From assembly GCF_014648495.1 (NCBI RefSeq), contig NZ_BMRF01000021.1, positions 1 to 64,000 on the forward strand: a stretch of 64,000 nt of DNA, written 5' to 3'. The position numbers were made by a program, and so were the translations under genes. This stretch comes from Actinomadura cremea. Lineage in GTDB: Bacteria; Actinomycetota; Actinomycetes; Streptosporangiales; Streptosporangiaceae. The notes under the pieces are model-generated. The model worked only from the letters and a program-made list of their open reading frames with translations, did not search any database and was not told the origin of the DNA. This document shows positions 24,346 to 33,242 of the stretch, one piece after another. Positions within the stretch are counted from its first letter, which is position 1. Each line of letters opens with the position of its first letter.

Positions 24346-26409
24346 ATGGAGTCGTCCACCCGGATTTTGATTCTCGGCCTGGATTGGGCGGGGAGAATAC
24401 TCCAGTTCGACCGAAACGCCGCCGCAGTTCTGTCCGCCGATCAGGGCGGTCTGCTCGGTGCCGGGCTGGACGAGGTGATCCCCGGTGCGCGCGAGCCGCT
24501 GCTGGAGGCGGCCAGGGCCGGACGGGAGCGCACCGCGATGCTCGCCGTGGAGACGCCCGGGGGCGCCGTGCTCGACGCGGTCGTCACCGTGCACCCGATG
24601 AGCGGCGGCGCGCCCGACCTCGCCGCGCTCGCGGTGATCAAAGTGCCGGTGCCGCTCGCCGACCGGTTCGTCGACCCGGCCGTGATCCGCCGGGCGCTGC
24701 TGGACGACGGCCTGCCCCGCGTCGGCTCCACCCTCGACCTCGACCTGCTGGCGCGCGGCCTGATGGACGTTCTCGTCCCGCACTTCTGCAACTCCGGGGC
24801 GCTGATGCTGCTGGAGAGCCACCTCGACGAGGAGGAGCCGCCCGCCGGGCCGGGCGGCCCGCCGCTGCGGCGGATGGCCATCGGGTTCGACGACGGCGAC
24901 CCCGCGTGGGACGCCGCGTTCCCGACCGGCGAGACGATCGCCTACCCGTCCGGCACCCCCTACGCGCAGTGCGTCGAGACCGGCGAGGCCGTCTTCACCT
25001 CCTTCGACGAGGAGGCGGCCCACGCCGCCGCCGACTGGCACCGCCCGCCGGTCGCCGACCTGCTCAAGGGCGCGTCCATGCTGCTGCTGCCGATCACCTC
25101 CCCGGCGGGGGTGCTCGGCTTCTTCATCTGCTCGCGCAACACCGCGCACCGCCCGTTCGACCCCTACGACGTCGAGATCGGCCTCGCGTTCGCCGCCCGC
25201 GCGTCCACCTACGTGGAGAACGCCCGCCGCTACTCGCGGGAACGCGCGACCGCGCTGACCCTGCAGCGCAGCCTGCTGCCCACCGGGCTGTCGGCGCCGT
25301 CCACGGTGGAGGTCCACCACCGGTACCTGCCCGGCAGCCGGATGATCGAGGTCGGCGGCGACTGGTACGAGTCGATCGCGCTGCCCGGCGCCCGCGTCGC
25401 GCTCGTCGTCGGCGACGTCGCCGGGCACGGCGTCAAGGCCGCCGTCACCATGGGCCGGCTGCGCACCGCCATCCACACCCTCGCCGGGCTGGAGCTGCCG
25501 CCCGCCGAGGCGCTGGAACGGCTCGACTCGCTGATGAGCACCCTCGGCGAGCGCGAACCGCACTTCGCCACGTGCGCCTGGGTCGTCTACGACGCGGTCA
25601 GCGGCCGCTGCGAGGTCGCCAGCGCCGGGCACCTGCCGCCGCTGCTCGTCCCGCCCGGCGGCGCGTCGACGTACCTGGACGTCCCGCCCGCCCCGCCGCT
25701 CGGCGTCGGCGACGGCCCGATCGTCAGCCGCGAGTTCACCGTCGAGGACGGCACCCTGCTGTTCCTCTACACCGACGGGCTCGTGGAGAACCGCGCCCGC
25801 GACATCGACGACGGGCTCGCCGGGCTGCGCCGCATCCTCGGCCCCGGCGCCGCCGCCCGCCCGCTGGACGAGCTGTGCCAGGACGCCCTCGACGGGGTCT
25901 ACGACGACCAGCACCGCGACGACATCGCGATCCTCGTGGCGCGGCTCGCGCGCATCCCCGAGGACCGGCACGCCTCCTGGGAGCTGCCCGCCGACCCGGC
26001 CGCCGTGCGCCGCGCGCGCGGCCTGGTCCGCGACCGGCTCGTCCGCTGGGGCCTCGACGAACTCGCCGACTCGACCGTCCTGCTGGCGTCCGAGCTGGTC
26101 ACCAACGCGATCCGGCACACCTCCGGACGGCTCGTGCTGCGGCTCGTCCGGGAGGGCGGGCTGGTCTGCGAGGTGTTCGACCGGTCCGACGGGCGCCCCC
26201 GCGTCCGCCACCACGGCGAGCCGCCTCCGGTGGACGAGCATGCGGGTGAACGGGCGAGCGAGCACGGCGCCGCGGCCGAGGACGATCCGGCCGACGGCAC
26301 GGCCGACACCGGGCGCGGTCTGCACGTCGTCGGACGTCTCGCGCGCCGCTGGGGCGTCCGCCGCACGCCCGGCGGCAAGGCCGTCTGGTGCGAGCAGGAG
26401 CTTCCGTAG
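24346..26409 (+). CDS. GAF-PP2C (SpoIIE/RsbU-type) phosphatase with C-terminal anti-sigma-like HATPase domain
   Basis: A 687-residue soluble signalling protein with a degenerate PAS-like N-terminus (about residues 1-120), a GAF sensor domain (about 125-295), a SpoIIE/RsbU-type PP2C phosphatase domain (about 303-525) and an RsbW-like HATPase domain (about 545-680). The PP2C metal aspartates lie in GGDWYE, GDVAGHG and HRDDIA. The ATPase has ELVTNAIRH (N box) and GRGLHVVGRLA. Such fusions are thought both to dephosphorylate an anti-anti-sigma factor and to bind or phosphorylate one, linking a small-molecule signal to sigma-factor activity. No antagonist or sigma gene is adjacent. An acidic low-complexity insert (about 633-650) interrupts the ATPase. 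Confidence 0.9.
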   Translation: MESSTRILILGLDWAGRILQFDRNAAAVLSADQGGLLGAGLDEVIPGAREPLLEAARAGRERTAMLAVETPGGAVLDAVVTVHPMSGGAPDLAALAVIKVPVPLADRFVDPAVIRRALLDDGLPRVGSTLDLDLLARGLMDVLVPHFCNSGALMLLESHLDEEEPPAGPGGPPLRRMAIGFDDGDPAWDAAFPTGETIAYPSGTPYAQCVETGEAVFTSFDEEAAHAAADWHRPPVADLLKGASMLLLPITSPAGVLGFFICSRNTAHRPFDPYDVEIGLAFAARASTYVENARRYSRERATALTLQRSLLPTGLSAPSTVEVHHRYLPGSRMIEVGGDWYESIALPGARVALVVGDVAGHGVKAAVTMGRLRTAIHTLAGLELPPAEALERLDSLMSTLGEREPHFATCAWVVYDAVSGRCEVASAGHLPPLLVPPGGASTYLDVPPAPPLGVGDGPIVSREFTVEDGTLLFLYTDGLVENRARDIDDGLAGLRRILGPGAAARPLDELCQDALDGVYDDQHRDDIAILVARLARIPEDRHASWELPADPAAVRRARGLVRDRLVRWGLDELADSTVLLASELVTNAIRHTSGRLVLRLVREGGLVCEVFDRSDGRPRVRHHGEPPPVDEHAGERASEHGAAAEDDPADGTADTGRGLHVVGRLARRWGVRRTPGGKAVWCEQELP

Positions 26410-26439
26410 CACCGGGCGTCCTGAACGAAGAAGCGGCGC

Positions 26440-26454
26440 GGGCCGGGTCGGCCC
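26440..26454. terminator. Short GC hairpin between convergent genes
   Basis: GGGCCG (26440-26445) and CGGCCC (26449-26454) form a 6-bp stem with a GGT loop in the 48-nt gap between convergent genes. There is no T tract, so it is a weak candidate terminator. Confidence 0.35.
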
Positions 26455-26457
26455 CGG

Positions 26458-27624
26458 TCAGCGCAGGACCGAGATGTGCACGTGGTCGTAGTGGTTCTGG
26501 GTGAGGCTCCCGCGGTCCTCCATCGGGCGCCATCCCTCCCCGGCGCGGGCGATGTTCCAGATCCGCTGCCGCCAGATCACGTACGACACGCCGAGCCGCT
26601 CGGCGTTCGCGACCGCGTACGCCGCGACCTGGTCGCCGTGCCGCAGCGCCGACCCGCTCGGCATCCGGCCGCCGGTGCTCTCCATGAAGTCGCAGGCGCG
26701 GCCGTCCGCGTGGTCCTGCGGGTCGGCGGTGCCGCGGAAGCAGCCGATGGACGGGAACGGGCCGAACACCGAGTTGATCTCGAGCAGCAGCGTCCGCATC
26801 GTGGGCGTCATCCGGTTCCCGGTGATCGGCGTGCTGTCGCCGCTCGCACCGTCGGGACGTCCCGTCACCCTCGGCCGGTCGCGCCCGCCCTCGTCGCCGG
26901 ACGTGCCGGGGGCCCGCAGCCGCGCGACCTTCGTGCCGTCCGGCAGCACCTTCTTCAGCTTCCCGGCGAGCTTCTCCAGGTCGGTCTTCGGGGCGCTCAC
27001 CACCAGCCCGTTCCCGCTCGGCAGGCCGAGGGCGCGCGCCTGCTCCCGGGAGACGACGGCGTCGACGTCCTCGATGCCGAGCGACGCGTACGCGCCGACC
27101 CGCACCCGGCCCTCCCCGGTGCTCCCGCCCGCCGGGACGACCGTGCCCAGCGGCAGCTCGCGGCCGCGGCTCAGCTCGAACGACACCGCCATGCCGCCGG
27201 ACGCGATCGTCCGCCACAGCTGGTCGGACTCGGCGGTCGTGCGCGGGGTGAACGCCCGGAACTGCGACGGGTCGACGCCGAGGAGGCCGAGCCGCTTCCC
27301 GCCGACCTGCGCGTTCGCGGCGTCCACGACCGTGAGGCCGGTGACGCCCGCCAGGTCCCGGGCCCGCTCGACGGCGGCGCCCGGCAGCGCCCCCTGCCCG
27401 GCGATCAGCAGGTCGGCGGTGCGGCGCTTCGACAGCGGCGCGACCACCGGGGGCGGCGGCGCCGCGCCCTGCGCGACCGAGACCAGGTTCCCGGGCGCGG
27501 CCGGCGTCGCGGGCCGTCCCGGCGCCTCCAGGTGCCCCGACAGCAGCAGCGCGAGGTCGGTCACGAGGGTGGCACCGACGGCCGCCCCGACGATCACGGG
27601 CAACGCCCTGCCCCCACGCCGCAT
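26458..27624 (-). CDS. Membrane-anchored FtsX-like extracellular domain fused to VanY/M15-like peptidase
   Basis: A 388-residue protein with one N-terminal membrane segment (about residues 8-30), a Pro/Ala-rich linker, and a region (about 65-225) that resembles the extracellular domain of FtsX/MacB permeases (LSKRRTADLLIAGQGALPG, then a GGMAVSFELSRG stretch). The C-terminal 125 residues resemble M15/VanY-type zinc peptidases (ARB_07466-like). His305 and Asp312 in DHADGRACDF match the HxxxxxxD zinc pair, and His383 in DHVH is the third ligand, with Asp380 where Glu is usual. The likely site of action is the cell wall. I infer a peptidoglycan hydrolase with a built-in FtsX-like regulatory domain. 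Confidence 0.78.
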   Translation of the reverse strand: MRRGGRALPVIVGAAVGATLVTDLALLLSGHLEAPGRPATPAAPGNLVSVAQGAAPPPPVVAPLSKRRTADLLIAGQGALPGAAVERARDLAGVTGLTVVDAANAQVGGKRLGLLGVDPSQFRAFTPRTTAESDQLWRTIASGGMAVSFELSRGRELPLGTVVPAGGSTGEGRVRVGAYASLGIEDVDAVVSREQARALGLPSGNGLVVSAPKTDLEKLAGKLKKVLPDGTKVARLRAPGTSGDEGGRDRPRVTGRPDGASGDSTPITGNRMTPTMRTLLLEINSVFGPFPSIGCFRGTADPQDHADGRACDFMESTGGRMPSGSALRHGDQVAAYAVANAERLGVSYVIWRQRIWNIARAGEGWRPMEDRGSLTQNHYDHVHISVLR

Positions 27625-27735
27625 CGAGCCCCCGTCCCGTCGCGCGGATGGTCGCGAATGTCCGCCCGCGCCCGTCCCTCCGCCGCATCGTAGGGGAGCG
27701 GGCGCCGGTACGGAACCGCCCTCCGGAACGGCGTT

Positions 27736-28881
27736 CTACAGCCCGGCGTCGCGGCCGATGATCTCCTTCATGATCTCGTTGGTGCCCGCCCAGATCCGGG
27801 TGACGCGGGCGTCCATCCACGCTCGCGCGACCCGGTACTCGCGCATGTAGCCGTAGCCGCCGAACAGCTGCACGCAGCCGTCGATGATCTGGTTCTGCAC
27901 GTCCGACGACCAGTACTTGGCCTTGGACGCGTCCACGGCGGTCAGTTCCCCGGCGACGTGCGCCGCGAGGCACTGGTCGACGAACGCCTGCGCCACGTCC
28001 AGCTTGGTGATCAGCTCGGCGACCAGGAACTTGTTGTGCTGGAACGCGCCGACCGGCTGGCCGAACGCCTTGCGCTCCCTGACGTACTCGATCGTCTCGT
28101 CGAGGACGCCCCGCGCGTGCGCCACGTTCCCGATCGCGCACGACAGCCGCTCCTGCGGGAGCCGCTCCATCATGTGGACGAAGCCCCGGTTCAGCTCGCC
28201 GATCACGTGCGAGTCCGGGACGCGGACGTTCTCGAAGAACAGCTCGGAGGTGTCGGCCTCGGGCTGCCCGACCTTGTCCAGCTTCGTGCCGCGGGCGAAT
28301 CCGGGCGTCCCGGCCTCGACCCCGAACAGCGTGATGCCCTTGGCGCCGCGCTCGGGGTCGGTCTTCGCGGCGACGATCACCAGGTCGGCGTGGCCGCCGT
28401 TGGTGATGAAGGTCTTCGAGCCGTTGATCACCCAGGAGTCGCCCTCGCGCACCGCCGTCGTCTTCAGCGCGGCCAGGTCCGACCCGCCGGACGGCTCGGT
28501 CATCGCGATCGCGGTGATCGTCTCGCCGGTGCAGAAGCCCGGCAACCACTTCCGCTTCGCCTCGTCGGTCGCCAGCTCCAGCAGGTAGGGGGCGCAGATG
28601 TCGACGTGGATGCTGACGATGGAGTTGTAGGCGACCGCGACCCGGGCCAGCTCCTCGCCGATCACCGCGTTGAAGCGGAAGTCGCCGGCGTCCTGGCCGC
28701 CGTACTCCGCGGGCACCTGCATGCCGAGGAAGCCCTGCCGTCCGGCCTCCAGCCACACCTCGCGCCTGAGCATCCGCTCATCGCGGATGTCGTCGTCCAG
28801 CGGAAGGAGCGTCCGCTCGACGAACTCCCTCACGGACTCCCTGAACAGCTCGTGGTCGGCTTCGAAGACGGTGCGCCGCAT
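27736..28881 (-). CDS. Acyl-CoA dehydrogenase (long-chain/isovaleryl type)
   Basis: A 381-residue FAD enzyme that would desaturate an acyl-CoA at the alpha-beta position, passing electrons to ETF. FAD/substrate motifs AMTEPSGGSDLA and FGGYGYMREYRV are present. At the site where short- and medium-chain enzymes have YEGT, this one has WAGTNEIMKE, as in long-chain and isovaleryl enzymes. In those the base is a Glu in the preceding helix, here probably Glu244 in LPQERL. Start ATG has AGGAGG 5-8 nt upstream. It is divergent from a TetR gene whose operator lies 50 nt upstream, so it is probably induced by an acyl-CoA. Confidence 0.92.
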   Translation of the reverse strand: MRRTVFEADHELFRESVREFVERTLLPLDDDIRDERMLRREVWLEAGRQGFLGMQVPAEYGGQDAGDFRFNAVIGEELARVAVAYNSIVSIHVDICAPYLLELATDEAKRKWLPGFCTGETITAIAMTEPSGGSDLAALKTTAVREGDSWVINGSKTFITNGGHADLVIVAAKTDPERGAKGITLFGVEAGTPGFARGTKLDKVGQPEADTSELFFENVRVPDSHVIGELNRGFVHMMERLPQERLSCAIGNVAHARGVLDETIEYVRERKAFGQPVGAFQHNKFLVAELITKLDVAQAFVDQCLAAHVAGELTAVDASKAKYWSSDVQNQIIDGCVQLFGGYGYMREYRVARAWMDARVTRIWAGTNEIMKEIIGRDAGL

Positions 28882-28933
28882 GCGGATCCTCCTGGAATCA
28901 GGCGAGAAGGACGGAAAAGGTGCGGTCAGTCTA

Positions 28934-28952
28934 CTGAGCGGTCGCTTAGGAT
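28934..28952. promoter_or_regulatory. TetR operator overlapping a -10 element
   Basis: CTGAGCG-GT-CGCTTAG (28934-28949) is a palindrome with a single mismatch. It matches the AGCG-NN-CGCT core typical of TetR operators beside acyl-CoA dehydrogenase genes. TAGGAT (28947-28952) overlaps its right arm and ends 6 nt before the TetR start codon, so binding would repress the TetR gene itself and probably the divergent dehydrogenase. Confidence 0.65.
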
Positions 28953-28958
28953 CGGCGC

Positions 28959-29561
28959 ATGGGCTCCGACATGTGGGACGCGGTGACGCCGGACGCGTCG
29001 CGCCGGCTGCTGCGCGCGGCCGTCGACTCCTTCGGCGAACTCGGCTACCACGGCACGTCCACGCGGCACATCGCGGCCGGGGCGGGGATGAGCGCGGGCG
29101 CCCTGTACGTCCACTACCGCACCAAGGCCGACCTGCTGTTCCAGATCGCGCTCACCGTGCACGAGTCCGTCCTCGCGGAGCTGGAGGACGCCGTGGACGG
29201 CGTCGAGGGGCCCTCCGCGCGGGTGCGCGCCCTGATGTACGCGTTCGCGTGCTGGCACGCCCGCCACCACCGCGCCGCCCGCGTCATCCAGAACGAGCTC
29301 GGCGCCCTCCAGGCCCCGCACGCCGAGCGGATCGCGGCGCCGCGCCGCCGTGTCCGCGCGCTCGTCCGCGACGAGGTGCGGGCCGGCGCGGCGGCGGGGG
29401 AGTTCGACGTCGCGGACGTCGAGGGCACCGCCCGCGCCATGTCGTCGCTCGCCATCGACGTGTGCCGCTGGTACCGGCCCGAGGGCGCGCGCACCCCCGA
29501 GGACGTCGGCGCCCTGACGGCCCACCTGTGCCTGCGGATGCTGGGCGCCCGCCCGTCCTAG
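28959..29561 (+). CDS. TetR-family regulator, acyl-CoA dehydrogenase-linked
   Basis: A 200-residue TetR repressor with an N-terminal helix-turn-helix (about residues 15-60: FGELGYHGTSTRHIAAGAGM then YVHYRTKADLL). The C-terminal ligand domain is rich in Arg and Ala and probably binds an acyl-CoA thioester. The operator overlaps its own promoter and faces the divergent acyl-CoA dehydrogenase gene. The start ATG is supported by TAGGAT 6 nt upstream, indicating a leaderless message. The ligand is inferred only from the neighbour. Confidence 0.88.
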   Translation: MGSDMWDAVTPDASRRLLRAAVDSFGELGYHGTSTRHIAAGAGMSAGALYVHYRTKADLLFQIALTVHESVLAELEDAVDGVEGPSARVRALMYAFACWHARHHRAARVIQNELGALQAPHAERIAAPRRRVRALVRDEVRAGAAAGEFDVADVEGTARAMSSLAIDVCRWYRPEGARTPEDVGALTAHLCLRMLGARPS

Positions 29562-29610
29562 CGGCCGTCTCGGGCGCCCGGCCCGTCTCGGCGGGTCTGC
29601 GGTGCGGGCG

Positions 29611-30456
29611 TCAGTCCCACCAGAACGACCACCAGGTCTTGCCGCGGATCTCCTCGGCGTACCCGGCGAGGGTGCCGGGCCCCTGGAACAGGATGTCGGG
29701 GCAGAACGCCCAGTGCTCGGCCGCCACGTGCACGGCGTGCCGCGTCGTGACGGGCGGCGCCGCGACGCTCAGCTCGAGCGTGTTGAAGCCGAGGCCGATC
29801 ACGCGGGCGCCGAAACGCTCCTCCCAGCTGCGCAGGACGGCGGCGAGCGGCGCGGTCCACTCGTTGTGGTTCAGCGCGCCCTGCCAGCCCACGGCGGCGA
29901 TGGCGTCGGCGCCCCGGTCGACGGCCGCGAGACCCAGCGACGGCGCGCGGGCGGCGATCGTCCGGGCGTGCCGGTCCGCGATCACCGCGGGGTCGTCGAG
30001 GAGGGTGCCGGGGGGCGCCGGACCCGGGCAGTGCCGGCCGAACGGCGCGAGGTCGTCGTGGTCGTCGACGGCCTGGTCCACGTGGTCGGTCCACACCTCG
30101 TACATGAACGCGTGGGGCACGTAGTTGCCGATCTCGGAGACCGGCTCCGGCGCGATCTGCCCGGCCGCCCAGGGCTGGTCGGAGTCGTCCAGCAGCAGCG
30201 GCCACAGCCCGGACCGCTCGTGCTCGCCGCGCAGCCGGGCCCACAACTCCCCGTCGACGGGGTCGTCGCTCAGCCAGAACGCCGGCCGCAGGAGCATCTG
30301 CCGCTGCGGGTAACCCGGGTCGGGCCACACCACGTCTCCCTCGGGCAGCGGCACGGAGAGCGTCCGCTCGGCCCCGTCGTCCGCACGGCCGTCCGCGTCG
30401 TCGGCGAACAGCTGCGGCAGGTTGCCCGGCAGGTGCCGGACCTCGACATCATCCAT
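29611..30456 (-). CDS. DUF4253 domain protein
   Basis: A 281-residue cytosolic protein whose C-terminal 110 residues match the DUF4253 pattern, with conserved aromatic and His positions (GWQGALNHNEWTAPLAAVL, HVAAEHWAFCPD, WWSFWWD at the extreme end). The function of the family is unknown; it occurs in many actinobacteria, sometimes next to toxin-immunity-like proteins. The start is uncertain. ATG 30456 (MDDVEVRHLPGN) agrees with typical members, while a TTG at 30486 would add ten residues. No ribosome site is obvious for either. A TACCAT sequence further upstream on the minus strand could be the -10 of a leadered promoter. Confidence 0.75.
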   Translation of the reverse strand: MDDVEVRHLPGNLPQLFADDADGRADDGAERTLSVPLPEGDVVWPDPGYPQRQMLLRPAFWLSDDPVDGELWARLRGEHERSGLWPLLLDDSDQPWAAGQIAPEPVSEIGNYVPHAFMYEVWTDHVDQAVDDHDDLAPFGRHCPGPAPPGTLLDDPAVIADRHARTIAARAPSLGLAAVDRGADAIAAVGWQGALNHNEWTAPLAAVLRSWEERFGARVIGLGFNTLELSVAAPPVTTRHAVHVAAEHWAFCPDILFQGPGTLAGYAEEIRGKTWWSFWWD

Positions 30457-30585
30457 TTCACGCCGTTCCGGTACAGAGCATGCCAACGGGATCTTGGCAC
30501 TCCGTGATGGTAACGGCGTCGGGCGCCGCGTGTGGGCGGGCCGCCGGGTTCGGTCGCGCGGCGGCCCGCCCGCGCACGCCGCGGC

Positions 30586-30759
30586 TCAGCGCGCGCGGCG
30601 GCGGCCCCGGACCAGGTAGTCGATCACGATGGCTATCGCGGCGACGCCGGTGACGACGCCGATGACGATCTCGTACCAGGTGTCCTGCAGGGTGATGCTC
30701 GTGCCGACGTTGACGGCGACCAGCAGCGCGACGAGCGTCCAGCGGACGGTGTTTCCCAT
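30586..30759 (-). CDS. Small two-helix membrane protein
   Basis: A 57-residue protein made of two membrane helices (about residues 6-22 and 30-49) with a basic RGRRRAR tail, so the C-terminus is likely cytoplasmic. A GAAGGGA ribosome site lies about 8 nt before the ATG. It starts 14 nt after the stop of the FtsX-type permease and is probably the third gene of that exporter operon. It may be an accessory subunit. I do not recognise a family. Confidence 0.65.
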   Translation of the reverse strand: MGNTVRWTLVALLVAVNVGTSITLQDTWYEIVIGVVTGVAAIAIVIDYLVRGRRRAR

Positions 30760-30773
30760 GGTCGGGGGTCCCT

Positions 30774-33242
30774 TCAGTAGATGGTGGGGGTGGCGCGCCG
30801 GCGCAGCATCGCCCGCGCCGGGAGCATGACGGCGGCGGCGCCGGAACCGGCGACGCCGAGCAGGATCGCGGCGGCGGCCACCGGCGAGACCGCGGGCAGC
30901 GGGAGGCCGATGACGGCGAGCGCGAACGCCAGGAGCGTCACCGCGGCGATGAGCGTCCCGGTCAGCACGCCGGTGCCGAGGACGATCGCCGCCTCCAGCC
31001 GCAGCGCCCGCAGCACCTGGCGGCGGGTCGCGCCGACCAGCCGCAGCAGGACGAGCTCGCGGCGCCGCGCGGCCGTCGCGAGCGCCAGCGTCGTGACGAG
31101 GCCGATGACGACGAACCCGCCGATCGCCGCGACGACCACCAGGCCGACGAAGCCCTGCAGCCGCACCTGCTTCGACACGCGCGCGCCGAACGCGGCCGCG
31201 TCGACCGCGCGGACGCCGGTGTAGGCGGCGGTGACGCCCGCCAGGTCGGCGCCGCCGTCCGTCCGGACGAGGACGTGGTCGTCGAGCGGGGTGCCCGTGT
31301 GCCCGGCGACGAGGTCGCGGGGGAGCAGGACGTCGCCGAAGCCGTGCCCGCGCTCGTAGATCGCGACGACGCGGGCCTCGACGCGCGTCCCGTCCCCGAG
31401 CCACAGCCGCGCCGTGGAGCCGACCTCCAGGCCGCCCGCGACGTCCTCGCTGAGCGCGACGGTCGTGCCGCGCAGGTCGCGGAGGGCGCCGCCGGACACG
31501 CCGGGGTCGATCGTCGCGGCGACGTCGCCGCCGACGCCCCGGGCGCCGAGTGACCGGAGCGTCTCCTCGCCCAGCTCCCGGACCGGCATGACGACGGTGG
31601 TGCGCTTCACGGGCGTGACGGCGGTGACGCCCGGCGCCCGGCGGGCCGCCGCGGCGACGTCGCGCGGCAGCCCCGGGCCGTCCGCGACCAGGACGCGGTC
31701 GGCGCGGGCGCCCGCCTCCGCCTGTTCGTGCGTCGCGTGGGCGACGGTGGCGGGCGCGAACAGCTGCGTCGCGGAGAACGCGACGGCCAGCGCGACGGGG
31801 GTCATGACCGACCCGGCGCGGAGCGCGGCGGCGCCGCTCGCGTGCCGCGCCAGCCGCCCCGCGACGGGCGCGGCCCGCTCGGCCGCGCCGCCGAGGTACC
31901 GGGCGCCGGCGCGGGCCGGCAGCGGCCCGAGGAACGCCGTCGCGACGATCAGCGCCAGGACCAGCCCGCCGACGGACGCCGCCGCCGTGGGCCCGGTCGC
32001 GATGAAGGAGAACCCGAGGGCGTTCACGCCGATGAAGAGGAAGACGAGTCCGGCGACGAGACGCCGGCGCGGCAGCCGGGAGGGCTCGGCGGCGGCGACG
32101 CCGAGCGCCTCCACCGGATGGATCCGGGTCGCCCGCAGGGACGCCAGGAAAGCGGTGACCGCGGCGGCGAGCATCGTGACCGCGAACGCCGCCAGCGTGG
32201 GCAGCGGGCTGAGCGACACCCCGAACCCCTCCGGCAGGACGCCCTCGTTCACCATCGCGGTGAGGATCCCGGCGCCGAGCGCGAGCGACAGCAGGCCGCC
32301 GATCAGTGCGGCCGGGACCCCGGCCCGCGCCGTCTCGCGCAGCAGGTCGGCGCGGACCCGGCCGGGCGTCGCGCCGACCGCGCGCAGCAGCGCCAGCTCG
32401 CGGGTCCGGTCGCGCACCGAGAGCACGATCAGCCCGCCGACGACCACCAGCGCCGTCATGATCGCGACGCCGCCGACCGACAGGCCGAGCTCGAGGAGGT
32501 CGGGCCGGGCGGCGGCCACCGACGGGTCCTCGGCGTCGCCGCGCGCGTCGCCGGTGGCGACGTCGAGCCCGGGGACGGCCGCGCGGAGCGCGTCCTCGTC
32601 GAGCTCGCCGCCGCGTTCGCCGTCGCCCAGCACCGCGAGGGCGTCCGCCTTGCCCGGGTGCCCGTACAGGGCGGCGGCCGTCGCGGGCGCGAAGTACACC
32701 GAGCCCGCACCGGACGGCGCCAGGCCCACCACGCGGAACGGGCGGGGCTCCGCGTCGACCTGCAGCCGGACCGTCCCGCCGACCCGGGCCCCCGCCCCGG
32801 CGTCCCGGCCGAGCACGATCTCGTCCGCCGCGCGCGGCGCCCGTCCCGTCCGGGGTTCGACGCCGCCGAGGGCCGCCGAGTCCCAGCCGTGCCCGGTGAG
32901 GGCGCGGCCGTCCGCGCGGACCACCGGGAACGACACGTCGGCGACGACCTCCCGGACGCCCGGGACCGCCCGCAGATTCGCGGCGGCCGCGAGCGGGACG
33001 CGGGCCCGCTCGGCCAGCGGCCGGCTCGCCTCCTCGGGCGCCTCCCCGAGCCGGTCCACGCGCGCCTCGACGGCGCGCGGCCCGGTCACGACGGCGTCGG
33101 CGCCCGCGTACCGCTCCACCGGTGCGTGGGCGCGCAGCGCCGACTCCACCAGCACCCCGCAGGCGCCGACGAGCGCGGCGGCGAACAGCAGCGCCGCGAA
33201 CACCCCGGCGAACGCCCCCTTGTTCGTGCGCGTGAGGTTCAC
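30774..33242 (-). CDS. ABC exporter permease with two FtsX domains
   Basis: An 822-residue permease of the type VII (MacB/FtsX-like) ABC superfamily. It has an N-terminal helix, an extracellular domain (about 40-240), and two FtsX blocks (about 250-400 and 690-822), with additional central helices (about 420-540). The coupling segments RDRTRELALLRAVGATPGRV and ARRRELVLLRLVGATRRQV mark the two FtsX repeats. Duplicated permeases of this kind usually move lipids or antimicrobial peptides, or transmit force, without a separate partner. The GTG start at 33242 overlaps the ATPase stop by 4 nt (GTGA), which couples the two. The adjacent two-component system is probably its regulator. Confidence 0.9.
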   Translation of the reverse strand: MNLTRTNKGAFAGVFAALLFAAALVGACGVLVESALRAHAPVERYAGADAVVTGPRAVEARVDRLGEAPEEASRPLAERARVPLAAAANLRAVPGVREVVADVSFPVVRADGRALTGHGWDSAALGGVEPRTGRAPRAADEIVLGRDAGAGARVGGTVRLQVDAEPRPFRVVGLAPSGAGSVYFAPATAAALYGHPGKADALAVLGDGERGGELDEDALRAAVPGLDVATGDARGDAEDPSVAAARPDLLELGLSVGGVAIMTALVVVGGLIVLSVRDRTRELALLRAVGATPGRVRADLLRETARAGVPAALIGGLLSLALGAGILTAMVNEGVLPEGFGVSLSPLPTLAAFAVTMLAAAVTAFLASLRATRIHPVEALGVAAAEPSRLPRRRLVAGLVFLFIGVNALGFSFIATGPTAAASVGGLVLALIVATAFLGPLPARAGARYLGGAAERAAPVAGRLARHASGAAALRAGSVMTPVALAVAFSATQLFAPATVAHATHEQAEAGARADRVLVADGPGLPRDVAAAARRAPGVTAVTPVKRTTVVMPVRELGEETLRSLGARGVGGDVAATIDPGVSGGALRDLRGTTVALSEDVAGGLEVGSTARLWLGDGTRVEARVVAIYERGHGFGDVLLPRDLVAGHTGTPLDDHVLVRTDGGADLAGVTAAYTGVRAVDAAAFGARVSKQVRLQGFVGLVVVAAIGGFVVIGLVTTLALATAARRRELVLLRLVGATRRQVLRALRLEAAIVLGTGVLTGTLIAAVTLLAFALAVIGLPLPAVSPVAAAAILLGVAGSGAAAVMLPARAMLRRRATPTIY

